A DNA stretch of 16,839 nt from an uncultured Paracoccaceae bacterium. GTDB taxonomy: Bacteria > Pseudomonadota > Alphaproteobacteria > Rhodobacterales > Rhodobacteraceae. This document shows, one piece after another, positions 1 through 7,193 of this stretch. A program made the position numbers and the translations under genes. The stretch spans positions 1 through 16,839 of the forward strand of contig CALFSV010000081.1 of NCBI GenBank assembly GCA_937916485.1. The letters run 5' to 3'. The notes beneath the pieces are model-generated. The model worked only from the letters and a program-made list of their open reading frames with translations, had not been told where the DNA came from and searched no databases. How positions within the stretch are numbered: the first letter of the stretch is position 1; each line of letters opens with the position of its first letter.

Positions 1-46
1 AAGATATCCTATTAACATAACAACATGGCATTTTGCGCTGAGTCAA
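1..46 (-). promoter_or_regulatory. Leftward promoter/operator module, copy A
   Basis: Read on the minus strand this starts with TTGACT (41-46), a 5/6 match to a sigma-70 -35 box. Eighteen bases later comes TGTTAT (17-22), a weak -10. On the plus strand bases 11-28 match bases 7972-7989 of copy B at 15 of 18 positions, and 30-42 match 7998-8010 at 12 of 13, so the two are copies of one element. An AGG on the minus strand (8-10) sits where copy B has the weak ribosome binding site of its leftward gene. By analogy a leftward gene should start at or just beyond the left edge. The module also lies upstream of the rightward operon starting at 118, so it may control both directions. The promoter elements are predictions; the repetition is seen directly. 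Confidence 0.6.
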
Positions 47-117
47 GGCTCTTGTACCCGCCGAAATGCCGGTCAGAGCCCGGCCTTCACAGCCGCGCAG
101 GCCATACCGGGGGACAG

Positions 118-1134
118 ATGACTTCTCAAATGCGCAGCGTCCTGATCATCGGGGCCGGAGGGATCGGACGGCGCCATATCATCGGCTACCGCCAGACCGG
201 TCGCGCCCGCCTGACGATCCTCGAGCCCGACAGCGCCAAGCGGGATGCAATCGTTTCCGAGTTCGCCCCCGAGGCCGCATGCGCCGATCTGGCCGAGGCG
301 GACCCCGCCGCCCACGATCTTGCGGTGATCTGTGCGCCCGCCAACCATCACGTCCCGCTCATGCGGGCCTGCGCCGAGGCGGGGCTGCCGTTTCTGGTCG
401 AGAAACCCCTTGCCGTGACCGAGGACGGGGTCGACGAGGTCATCGCCGAGGTCGAGAGGGCGAACCTTCTGGCCCGGGTCGGATATATCCGGCGCATCGC
501 GCCCGAGATCATCAACCTGCGCAAGCAGATCGACAAGGGCAAGATCGGCACGCTCAAGCTGGCCTATCTGAATTCCTCGCAGGAATTCCCGAAGTACAGG
601 CCTGATTTCCAGCGCACCTATTATGCCCGCCCCGAGATGGGCGGCGGCGCGATCCTCGATGCGGCCAGCCACAGTTTCGATATGCTGATCTCGATCATGG
701 GGCGGCCCGTCACCGTGGGTGCGATGTATGACAGGCTCGCCCTCGAAGGGACCGAAACGGAGGATACCTGCCTCGTCTCGATCCGGTTCGAAAGCGGCGC
801 GATGGCCAACCTGACGATCAACCAGTTCCAGAAACGCAACGTGGCCAATGCCGAATTCATCGGCACGAAGGGCAATCTGAAACTCGATCACGCCCGGCTC
901 AGCTTTGCCGATGACGACAGCGGTCATTGGTCGGAATCGCGCGACTTCATGGAAGGCATGGTCCCGATGGAGGCCCATCAGGCGCGTTTCACCTTGCAGG
1001 CAGAGGCCATGCTTGACGCGCTCGACGGCCTAGCCGATCCTCTGGCCACGCTACAGGACGCAAGGGTCAACCTCGGTCTCGCCCTCGCCGCGAAACGATC
1101 CTGGATCGAGCGGCGGTTCATCGAATTGGAGTGA
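118..1134 (+). CDS. Gfo/Idh/MocA family NAD(P)-dependent oxidoreductase
   Basis: A 338-residue sugar-type dehydrogenase of the Gfo/Idh/MocA family, the usual length. An N-terminal Rossmann fold carries GAGGIG at residues 12-17. The family Glu-Lys-Pro motif is at 95-97, with K96 the expected catalytic lysine. The C-terminal domain has a GGGAILDAASHSFD stretch at 175-188, where D181 and H185 occupy the usual active-site positions. Such enzymes oxidise, reduce or epimerise sugars and cyclitols using tightly held nicotinamide cofactor. ATG 118 is chosen because GGGGG (109-113) lies just upstream; an upstream in-frame ATG at 25 falls inside the repeated promoter element and has no ribosome site. 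It is the first gene of a six-gene operon. The sequence resembles oxidoreductases found near nonulosonic acid genes, but the substrate cannot be read from the sequence. Confidence 0.9.
   Translation: MTSQMRSVLIIGAGGIGRRHIIGYRQTGRARLTILEPDSAKRDAIVSEFAPEAACADLAEADPAAHDLAVICAPANHHVPLMRACAEAGLPFLVEKPLAVTEDGVDEVIAEVERANLLARVGYIRRIAPEIINLRKQIDKGKIGTLKLAYLNSSQEFPKYRPDFQRTYYARPEMGGGAILDAASHSFDMLISIMGRPVTVGAMYDRLALEGTETEDTCLVSIRFESGAMANLTINQFQKRNVANAEFIGTKGNLKLDHARLSFADDDSGHWSESRDFMEGMVPMEAHQARFTLQAEAMLDALDGLADPLATLQDARVNLGLALAAKRSWIERRFIELE
1128..1131 (+). promoter_or_regulatory. Ribosome binding site that decides the start of the first SDR
   Basis: GGAG at 1128-1131 lies five bases before GTG 1137. 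It overlaps the competing GTG at 1131 and leaves no room for ribosome binding to that codon, so 1137 is preferred. A further in-frame ATG at 1155 begins right at the usual SDR N-terminus but has no better site. Confidence 0.5.
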
Positions 1135-1136
1135 TT

Positions 1137-1910
1137 GTGCAAAACCTTTTTTCCATGGACGGCAAGACCGTCCTGATCGTGGGCGGGGCGGGCTATCTGG
1201 GCCTTCCGGTCTGCGAGGCGTTGCGTGCGCAGGGCGCGTCGGTCGTGATCGGCGATCACCATCCGGGCCGGCTGGCCGAGGCGCAGGCGACGCTTGCCGG
1301 GCAGCCCGGCGCGGGAGAGGTCACGACGTGCCACGTCGACATGGCCGACGAGAGCTCGATCCTGGCCTGTGTCGACAGCTGCGGGACGCTCCACGGGCTG
1401 GTCATGGCTACCGCCGGGTCGAGCAATACCCATTTCGACAAGCTGACCGCCGAGGAATACGACCGCTCGAACCGGATCAACCTGACGGGCACCTTCGTGC
1501 TTGCCCGGGCCGCGGCGTCAAAGATGACCGAGGGGGGCGCAATGGTGTTCTATTCGTCGATGTATGGCACCGTGGCTCCCGATCCCGCGAATTATCCCGG
1601 CGACATGCCGCCCAACCCGGTGGATTACGGGGCGGGCAAGGCCGGGATCAGCCAGATGGCGCGCTACGTGGCCGGTCATTTCGGGCGCAGAGGCATCCGC
1701 GTGAACGCGATCACGCCGGGCCCCTTTCCGCCGCAGGCCGTGCAGGACGTGCACCCCGAATTCATCGCCAACCTGACCCGCGACACGATGATGGGTCGTA
1801 TGGGGCGGCGCCATGAAACCGCGGGCGCGGTGGTGTTTCTTCTGTCGGAAGCGGCCAGCTACATCACCGGTCAGATCCTTGGCGTCGACGGAGGCTGGAC
1901 AGCATGGTGA
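1137..1910 (+). CDS. SDR family oxidoreductase (flagellin-modification PtmA-like type)
   Basis: A 257-residue classical short-chain dehydrogenase, NAD(P)-dependent and cytoplasmic. The cofactor loop GGAGYLG is at residues 16-22. Catalytic Ser is in the FYSSMYG segment (S140 or S141), with Y164 and K168 in YGAGK. The usual NNAG structural motif is altered to ATAG (91-94). The C-terminus GVDGGWTAW is typical of SDRs related to flagellin-modification protein PtmA, which sit near nonulosonic acid genes. The start GTG follows directly after the upstream stop (1132-1134), and the 3' end overlaps the next gene by 7 bases, so translation is probably coupled. A paralogous SDR is encoded two genes downstream. 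A role in oxidising or reducing a sugar hydroxyl in the same pathway is inferred; the exact substrate is unknown. Confidence 0.88.
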   Translation: MQNLFSMDGKTVLIVGGAGYLGLPVCEALRAQGASVVIGDHHPGRLAEAQATLAGQPGAGEVTTCHVDMADESSILACVDSCGTLHGLVMATAGSSNTHFDKLTAEEYDRSNRINLTGTFVLARAAASKMTEGGAMVFYSSMYGTVAPDPANYPGDMPPNPVDYGAGKAGISQMARYVAGHFGRRGIRVNAITPGPFPPQAVQDVHPEFIANLTRDTMMGRMGRRHETAGAVVFLLSEAASYITGQILGVDGGWTAW

Positions 1911-2872
1911 CCTTTCCCCTGGGCGATCGCCCCCTGAAACTCGCCATGCTGGGCATGACCGAAGGCAACGGCCATCCCTATTCATGGAGCATCATCGTCA
2001 ATGGCTCTTATGACGCCGACGCGCTGGCCCGCTGTCCCTATGCCGTGATCCGCGACTACATCGCCAAACAACCGCCCGAGACACTGGGGATCGCGGGGGC
2101 CCAAGTCACCCATGTCTGGACCGACGATCCCGCCGATGCGGTTCAGGTCGCCGCCGTCGCCCATATTCCCAACATCGCCGGACGGGCCGAGGACGTGATC
2201 GGAGAGGTCGACGCCGTGCTGATCGCCACCGATATCGGCCACCAGCACGTGGACCGCGCCCGGCCCTTTGTCGAGGCAGGCCTCCCCGTCTTCATCGACA
2301 AGCCGCTGTGTGACAACCGCGCCGATCTGGCTCAGTTTTCCGATTGGGTCACGGCGGGGCATCCGATCCTCAGCAGTTCGGCCATGCGCTATGCCAAGGA
2401 ATTCGCGCCCTATCACCGGCGGACCCACGAATTCGGCGCGCTTCGGCATATTAACATGACGATGGCCAAGAAGTGGGAAACCTACGGAATCCACGCGCTC
2501 GAGACGATCCTGCCGATCACCGGCCCGGGGTTCGAGACGATCCGCAATACCGGCACCGCCGAACGCAACATCGTGCATCTGACACACCGCGACGGGATCG
2601 ACGTGACGATCTCGGTGATCAAGGACCAGATCGGCGGCGCCGGCTTCCTGACGATCGCGGGCACGCAGGGCGGCGTTCAACTGCGCTCGCAGGACACCTA
2701 CCACGCCTTCAAGACACAGCTCGAAGGGGTCGTGTCATGGCTGCGCACGGGCACGCCACCCGTTCCGTGGCCCGAGACGCAGGAATTGATGAAACTGGTC
2801 ATCTGCGGGATCGAAAGCCGCGAACAGGGCGGCAAGGTCATCCACATCAATGAAATCGAGGTCACCCAATGA
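1904..2872 (+). CDS. Gfo/Idh/MocA family oxidoreductase, divergent
   Basis: A 322-residue protein of the Gfo/Idh/MocA family that is clearly different from the one at 118. The N-terminus starts a Rossmann strand (LKLAMLGM, residues 11-18) but continues TEGNGHPYSW instead of the usual GxGxxG. The EKP signature is DKP (132-134), keeping K133. The region around 190-205 has KKWETYGIHALE, where a histidine occupies the typical active-site place. Similar proteins with a GHPYSW N-terminus form a recognisable subfamily, to my memory without a well established substrate. ATG 1904 overlaps the preceding SDR by 7 bases and the gene ends in an ATGA overlap with the next SDR, so the four genes were probably selected to be made together. 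Assignment to the family is secure; cofactor dependence and reaction are not. Confidence 0.85.
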   Translation: MVTFPLGDRPLKLAMLGMTEGNGHPYSWSIIVNGSYDADALARCPYAVIRDYIAKQPPETLGIAGAQVTHVWTDDPADAVQVAAVAHIPNIAGRAEDVIGEVDAVLIATDIGHQHVDRARPFVEAGLPVFIDKPLCDNRADLAQFSDWVTAGHPILSSSAMRYAKEFAPYHRRTHEFGALRHINMTMAKKWETYGIHALETILPITGPGFETIRNTGTAERNIVHLTHRDGIDVTISVIKDQIGGAGFLTIAGTQGGVQLRSQDTYHAFKTQLEGVVSWLRTGTPPVPWPETQELMKLVICGIESREQGGKVIHINEIEVTQ

Positions 2873-3657
2873 GCAACGTGATGGACACCCTGTCGCTCTC
2901 CGGCAAGGTCGCGCTGGTGACGGGCGGCGCCGGTCTTTACGGCCGGCAGATCGTCGCCGCACTTGCCGAAGCAGGGGCCACGACCTTCATCGCCTCGCGC
3001 GGGATCGAGGCGCTGGAGGCTGTCGCCGCCGAGGAGCGGGGCAGAGGTTACGATGTCCGCGCCCTGCCGCTCGATCTGGTGGACCAGGCGTCGATCAACG
3101 CGCTGCACGCGCGCATCGCAGATGAGACGGGAGGCTGCGATATCCTCGTCAACAATGCCGTCACGCGAAACCCCGAGGCCCTCTGGGGCGGCCCGATGGA
3201 TGCCTATGACACGGCGCTGCGGATCAATGCCTCGGCCCTGTTCTACCTCACCCACCTCTTTTCCGAAGACATGAAAACCCGAGGCGCGGGCTCGATCATC
3301 AATATCGGCTCGATGATGGGCACCGTGGGGGTGGAGCCTGCGAATTACGCGGGCACCAACATGCACGACAATCCCTCCCCCCTGTACTTCTATGAAAAGG
3401 GCGGGATGCAGAATTTCTCCCGCTGGGCGGCCAGCATCCTAGGCCCGCATGGCATCCGGGTCAATTGCGTGGCGCCCGGCGGCTTTTTCACCGGCCAGCC
3501 CGCGCCCTTTGTCGCCGCCTATTCGCAGCGCACGCAACTTGGCCGGATGGCCAATGAGACGGACCTCAAGGGCATCATCGTCTTTCTGGCCTCCGACGCG
3601 TCGGTCTACATCACCGGCGCGAATATCCCCGTCGACGGCGGCTATACCGCCAAATAA
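2869..3657 (+). CDS. SDR family oxidoreductase, second copy of PtmA-like type
   Basis: A 262-residue classical SDR. TGGAGLYG is at residues 18-25, NNAV at 95-98, the serine at about 148 (INIGSMMG), and Y173/K177 in YFYEK. The C-terminal VDGGYTAK and the PGGFFTGQ segment after the catalytic lysine match the PtmA-like group and resemble the SDR at 1137, so the two look like paralogues with different substrate pockets. The stretch before the catalytic tyrosine (about 158-172, NYAGTNMHDNPSPL) is longer than in many SDRs and could shape the pocket. ATG 2869 overlaps the previous stop by four bases (ATGA). It may act on a different hydroxyl or on the reverse step of the same redox isomerisation; that is inference. 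Confidence 0.9.
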   Translation: MSNVMDTLSLSGKVALVTGGAGLYGRQIVAALAEAGATTFIASRGIEALEAVAAEERGRGYDVRALPLDLVDQASINALHARIADETGGCDILVNNAVTRNPEALWGGPMDAYDTALRINASALFYLTHLFSEDMKTRGAGSIINIGSMMGTVGVEPANYAGTNMHDNPSPLYFYEKGGMQNFSRWAASILGPHGIRVNCVAPGGFFTGQPAPFVAAYSQRTQLGRMANETDLKGIIVFLASDASVYITGANIPVDGGYTAK

Positions 3658-3672
3658 GCAAGGATTTTTCCG

Positions 3673-4479
3673 ATGGCCGACCCCTATGCCGCCACCTCTT
3701 CCGGTGCCCCTGCCCTGCGGCCCAGCCGCGTCTTGCGGCGCATCCGCGAGGGCAAGGTGGCCCGCGTCCTGAAACTCAACACGACCGACCCCAAGGTTGC
3801 CGAAATCTTTGCCAGCGCCCAGCCCGACGCGATCTGGCTCTGCATGGAGCATGTGGGCGCCAGCTGGTCGGATATCGAACACCAGATCCGCGCGGCCCGC
3901 ATCCATGACGTGGATACCGTCCTGCGCGTCGCGCGGGGCAGCTACAGCGATTATATCCGCGGGTTGGAACTCGATGCGACGGGGCTGATCGTGCCCCATG
4001 TGATGAGTGCGGCCGACGCCACGACGGTGCGCGATTACACGAAATTCGCGCCGCTCGGCCGTCGCGCGGTCGATGGCGGCAACGCCGATGCGGGCTTCAC
4101 CCGGGTGGGCCTGCTGGACTACATGACGCAGGCCAATGCCGAGCGTTTCGTCTGCCACCAGATCGAGGACCCGGAGGCGCTGGATGACCTCGAAGCCATC
4201 GCCGAGATCGACGGCGTCGATTGCCTGTTCTTCGGGCCGGGGGATTACTCGGTCGCACTGGGCATTCCGGGGCAGATCGACCATCCCGACGTGCAGGCCG
4301 TTCGCGAACGGGTCGCCACCGTCGCGCGCAAGAACTGCAAGATCGCGGCCACCGTCTGTTCGCAGGCCAATATCCAGAGCTATGCTGATATGGGCTACAA
4401 CTTCCTCAACGTGGGTGCCGACGTGATCGCGCTGGTCAATTACGCCGACGCCGCAATGGCCGCTTTCGGGGATCTCTAG
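3673..4479 (+). CDS. HpcH/HpaI aldolase family protein (2-keto-3-deoxy acid aldolase)
   Basis: A 268-residue class II (metal-dependent) aldolase of the HpcH/HpaI/citrate lyase beta family. Residues expected in the HpaI active site are visible: E59-H60, R85 in LRVARG, E165 in HQIED and D191 in GPGDYS, the last two being metal ligands in HpaI. The family splits 2-keto-3-deoxy acids into pyruvate (or a related keto acid) and an aldehyde; members include 4-hydroxy-2-oxoheptanedioate and 2-keto-3-deoxy-L-rhamnonate aldolases. An Asp usually precedes the Glu-His pair by two positions; here it is Cys (CMEH). The start has AAGGA at 3660-3664. The 1-base overlap (TAGTG) with the downstream PLP enzyme suggests they work on successive intermediates. 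No NanA-type lyase is in the window, so this is the only candidate pyruvate-releasing enzyme. Confidence 0.9.
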   Translation: MADPYAATSSGAPALRPSRVLRRIREGKVARVLKLNTTDPKVAEIFASAQPDAIWLCMEHVGASWSDIEHQIRAARIHDVDTVLRVARGSYSDYIRGLELDATGLIVPHVMSAADATTVRDYTKFAPLGRRAVDGGNADAGFTRVGLLDYMTQANAERFVCHQIEDPEALDDLEAIAEIDGVDCLFFGPGDYSVALGIPGQIDHPDVQAVRERVATVARKNCKIAATVCSQANIQSYADMGYNFLNVGADVIALVNYADAAMAAFGDL

Positions 4480-5759
4480 TGGATATCGCGGCGCTGTCAG
4501 ACACGATCCTCGACGGACGGACCAAGGGCATTCCGGCCAATGCAGCGCCGTTCCGGCTTGGCGATATCGCGGCGCAGGGCTGGAATGTCATGGCCGAGGA
4601 CATGCCCCTGCCTCTGATGCTGCTCCGCCGGTCGAACCTCGATCACAATGCCCGCGTCTTCGAAGAGTATCTCGCGGCCAACGACCTGTCGCTTGCGCCG
4701 CATGGCAAGACGACGATGTCACCGCAGATCTTCGACGAACAGCTCAAGTCCGGCGCATGGGGGATCACGGCGGCCACGGTGCAGCAGGCGCGCGTCATGC
4801 AACATCACGGCGTGGACCGCATCATCATGGCCAACCAGCTGATCGGCCGCGCGGCCGTGGCGGGCGTCGTGGCGATGCTGCGCGAGGCACCGGCGCTCGA
4901 CTTCTATTGCTTTGTCGATTCGATCGCACAGCTGGACATCGTGGCCCGGCACCTTGCCGCCGACCCGCCCCCCCGGCCGATCCGCGTCCTGTTGGAGGTG
5001 GGCGTCGCCGGTGGCCGGACGGGTGTTCGGACACGGGCCGAGGCGCAGGCGCTGGCCCATGCGATCGCCGCCGCCGACATGCGCCACATCCGCTTTGGCG
5101 GTGTCGCGGCCTTCGAAGGCGTCGTGCCCGGTATCGCCGACAGTGACGCGCCGGTCCGGGACTATGCGGAGATGGTCACCGATATCGCGCAGGCCCTGCC
5201 CGGCTCATTGCTCGAAGGGCTGGAGGAATTCGTCCTGACGGGCGGCGGATCGGGCCATTTCGACATCATGGCAGACACTTTCGCCACCCTGAAACTTCCG
5301 ATCCCGATCCGGATCGTCCTGCGCAGCGGATGCTATGTCACCAACGATTCCGGCGCCTATTTCACCGCGCAGGAGGCCGCGCGGAAAGACCCCGCGCGGG
5401 GCTGGAAATCACAGCTGAAACCCGCGCTGGAAATCTGGGCCTATGTACAGTCGCGCCCCGAACCGGGCCTTGCCCTTCTGACGATGGGCAAGCGCGACGC
5501 CCCCTATGATGCGGGCCTGCCCGTCCCCTTTGCGCGCCACGTCCCCGGCACCGGCCCGGCCCCTGTCGGAGATGCCGAGATCTTTGCCATGAACGACCAG
5601 CACGCATTTGTCAGGCTGCCCGAGGGCAGCGACTGGGCGGTGGGCGACATGATCGGGTCGGGCATCTCGCATCCCTGCACCGCCTTTGACAAATGGCGGT
5701 TCCTGCCGGTGGTAAGCGACAACTACGACGTGACGAGCGGTGTGCTGACCGAATTCTAG
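4479..5759 (+). CDS. Fold-type III PLP enzyme, D-threonine aldolase/D-serine dehydratase-like (amino acid deaminase)
   Basis: A 426-residue member of the alanine racemase N-terminal fold family annotated as amino acid deaminase or D-threonine aldolase-like. K77 in APHGKTTMSP is the PLP lysine. TGGGSGHF (254-261) is the phosphate-binding glycine segment. H398 and C400 in SHPCTAFDKW correspond to the zinc ligands of D-serine dehydratase-type enzymes. The family acts on D-configured amino acids by beta-elimination or retro-aldol cleavage. Pairing with RidA, encoded convergently next door, argues for elimination through an enamine/imine. Pairing with a 2-keto-3-deoxy acid aldolase suggests a 2-amino sugar acid such as glucosaminate as substrate (inference). 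GTG 4479 is the start, sharing one base with the upstream stop; GGGGA at 4468-4472 can act as ribosome site. The 3' end overlaps ridA by four bases. Confidence 0.87.
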   Translation: MDIAALSDTILDGRTKGIPANAAPFRLGDIAAQGWNVMAEDMPLPLMLLRRSNLDHNARVFEEYLAANDLSLAPHGKTTMSPQIFDEQLKSGAWGITAATVQQARVMQHHGVDRIIMANQLIGRAAVAGVVAMLREAPALDFYCFVDSIAQLDIVARHLAADPPPRPIRVLLEVGVAGGRTGVRTRAEAQALAHAIAAADMRHIRFGGVAAFEGVVPGIADSDAPVRDYAEMVTDIAQALPGSLLEGLEEFVLTGGGSGHFDIMADTFATLKLPIPIRIVLRSGCYVTNDSGAYFTAQEAARKDPARGWKSQLKPALEIWAYVQSRPEPGLALLTMGKRDAPYDAGLPVPFARHVPGTGPAPVGDAEIFAMNDQHAFVRLPEGSDWAVGDMIGSGISHPCTAFDKWRFLPVVSDNYDVTSGVLTEF

Positions 5760-6154
5760 CTGCGGGCCGCGTCCTGCCTGCGGGTCGGGGCATAGGCCAC
5801 GCAATCCAGCTCGTATTTCAGCATGGTGCCCAGCACGCCGGTGATGGTCGTGCGGGTGGGGCGCGGTTCGGAGAAATACTCGGCATAGATGCGGTTGTGT
5901 TCGGCCACGTCATCGGGGCTGCCAAGATAGCACCGCACGTTGATCACATGATCGAGGCTCAGCCCTTCGGCCCGAAGGATAACCTCCATGTTCTCGATCG
6001 AGCGGCGCATCTCTCCTTCGAAGGTTCCGTTGATGATGTGGCCGTCCTCGCGATCGACCGACGCCTGACCCGAGACAAAGACGAGGTCGCCGGCCACGAT
6101 GGCCGGGCTGAACGGCAGATTGGAGCGTGCCCCCTTGTCGACGATCTTCAGCAT
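5756..6154 (-). CDS. ridA: RidA family enamine/imine deaminase
   Basis: A 132-residue YjgF/YER057c/UK114 (RidA) protein of normal length. It hydrolyses reactive enamine/imine products released by PLP-dependent dehydratases, giving keto acids and ammonia. The conserved active-site arginine is R101 in PTRTT and the glutamate is E115 in YELD; the VFVSGQ strand is at 25-30. ATG 6154 is chosen because AAAGGG (minus strand, 6163-6168) precedes it. The reading frame extends further upstream, but that part lies inside the regulator gene. It follows the regulator by 19 bases and ends tail to tail with the PLP enzyme. Context suggests it serves that enzyme rather than branched-chain amino acid metabolism. 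Confidence 0.93.
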   Translation of the reverse strand: MLKIVDKGARSNLPFSPAIVAGDLVFVSGQASVDREDGHIINGTFEGEMRRSIENMEVILRAEGLSLDHVINVRCYLGSPDDVAEHNRIYAEYFSEPRPTRTTITGVLGTMLKYELDCVAYAPTRRQDAARS

Positions 6155-6173
6155 GTGATGGACCCTTTCCTGA

Positions 6174-7193
6174 TCATGTTCCGGCCGGCACGAACCGGAC
6201 CTTGAAATCGTGAATGGCACCCCGGGCCTTCCGGTCCGCGAGGTTGCTGTAGATGATGGGCAGAACGGATTGCATCCATTCCGTCGAACTGACGACGAAG
6301 CCTGGCCCCGTCGCATCGAGGCCATAGGGATAGACCTGCGTCTCGGGGCGCACAGCAGCCCGGATCGCGGCCAGCCAGCCGGAATTGGCATAGCCCACGA
6401 CAAGGTCCGGATCATGCGCGCGCATCGCATCAAGCACGGGCGCAAGGCCACCCTCCACGTCTTCCTGGTTCACCTTGGCAAAGCTGGGCACGCAGTCGGG
6501 CCCGAATTCGGCCGCCGCCTGGGTAAAGGCATCACGCCTGAGCCGCTGTTCGTTCGAGGAAATCGCACTGTCGAGATACAGGACCCGCAGCGCCTCGCCG
6601 TTCAGGCTCTTGAACATGTCCTGAAAGGCCCGCGTGAAATCGAGCCGGTAGCTGTGCACCTTGGGATGGATCAGCGTCTGGTCGATCACGCTGATCTGGC
6701 TGGCCGTCTGATCGAGGAAATCCAGCTGCGTATCCCCGGTGATCGAGGTCAGCACGATCACGTCGAGCGCGTCCCAGACGGCCATCGGCATCTTCGTGTT
6801 CGTGAAACTGCCCAGGATGAATTCGTGACCGTCCGACACCACCGACCGTTCCAGCCCGACCACAAGGCGGGTGTAGAAATCGTTGTCGAAGATGCCGCCG
6901 CCCACCACGTCGCGGTTATAGAAGAACCCGACCCTGTGATGCGCCTCGGCCCAGGGCGTGCGTTCCAGAAACGACCCCCGGCCGACTTGCCGGCGGATGA
7001 TACCCTCGGCCTTTAGGTCCTTGAGCGTCTTGATCACCGTGATCAGGGAAAAGTCGCAGAAGCGCGAAATCTCGTTCTGGGATTCGATGCGGTCGCCGGT
7101 GCGCAGACCATTGGCCTTCCAGCGGTGAAACAGCGTCTCCCTGAGTTGCAGGTGGCGTGGAACGAGTTCGGTCTTCACGTCGCGGGCTTCCAT
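6174..7193 (-). CDS. GntR-type transcriptional regulator with periplasmic-binding-protein-like sensor domain
   Basis: A 339-residue regulator. Residues about 8-78 form a GntR winged helix (LQLRETLFHRWKANGLRTGD, then a recognition helix near 47-60 and wing RRQVGRGSF at 67-75). Residues about 86-335 resemble the LacI/sugar-binding-protein type 1 fold used as an inducer-binding domain, with VGFFYNRD at its first strand. Such proteins usually repress catabolic genes and release DNA on binding a sugar or its derivative. The gene start lies inside the 3' end of the upstream SDR gene (19-base overlap), so both share one transcript from the divergent promoter near 7980. The palindrome at 7971-7986 and the related modules at 1-46 and 15171-15203 are the obvious candidate targets, giving autoregulation plus control of the other operons. 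The link is inferred. Confidence 0.88.
   Translation of the reverse strand: MEARDVKTELVPRHLQLRETLFHRWKANGLRTGDRIESQNEISRFCDFSLITVIKTLKDLKAEGIIRRQVGRGSFLERTPWAEAHHRVGFFYNRDVVGGGIFDNDFYTRLVVGLERSVVSDGHEFILGSFTNTKMPMAVWDALDVIVLTSITGDTQLDFLDQTASQISVIDQTLIHPKVHSYRLDFTRAFQDMFKSLNGEALRVLYLDSAISSNEQRLRRDAFTQAAAEFGPDCVPSFAKVNQEDVEGGLAPVLDAMRAHDPDLVVGYANSGWLAAIRAAVRPETQVYPYGLDATGPGFVVSSTEWMQSVLPIIYSNLADRKARGAIHDFKVRFVPAGT

Noticed and set aside
25..117. Upstream in-frame extension of the first Gfo/Idh gene
   Set aside because: The added 31 residues have no Rossmann character, the ATG at 25 lies in the repeated promoter module, and ATG 118 has a ribosome site.
4479..5759. Ordinary D-serine dehydratase or alanine racemase
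   Set aside because: The fold family is right but neighbours are sugar enzymes and an aldolase. The substrate is left open rather than naming it dsdA or alr.
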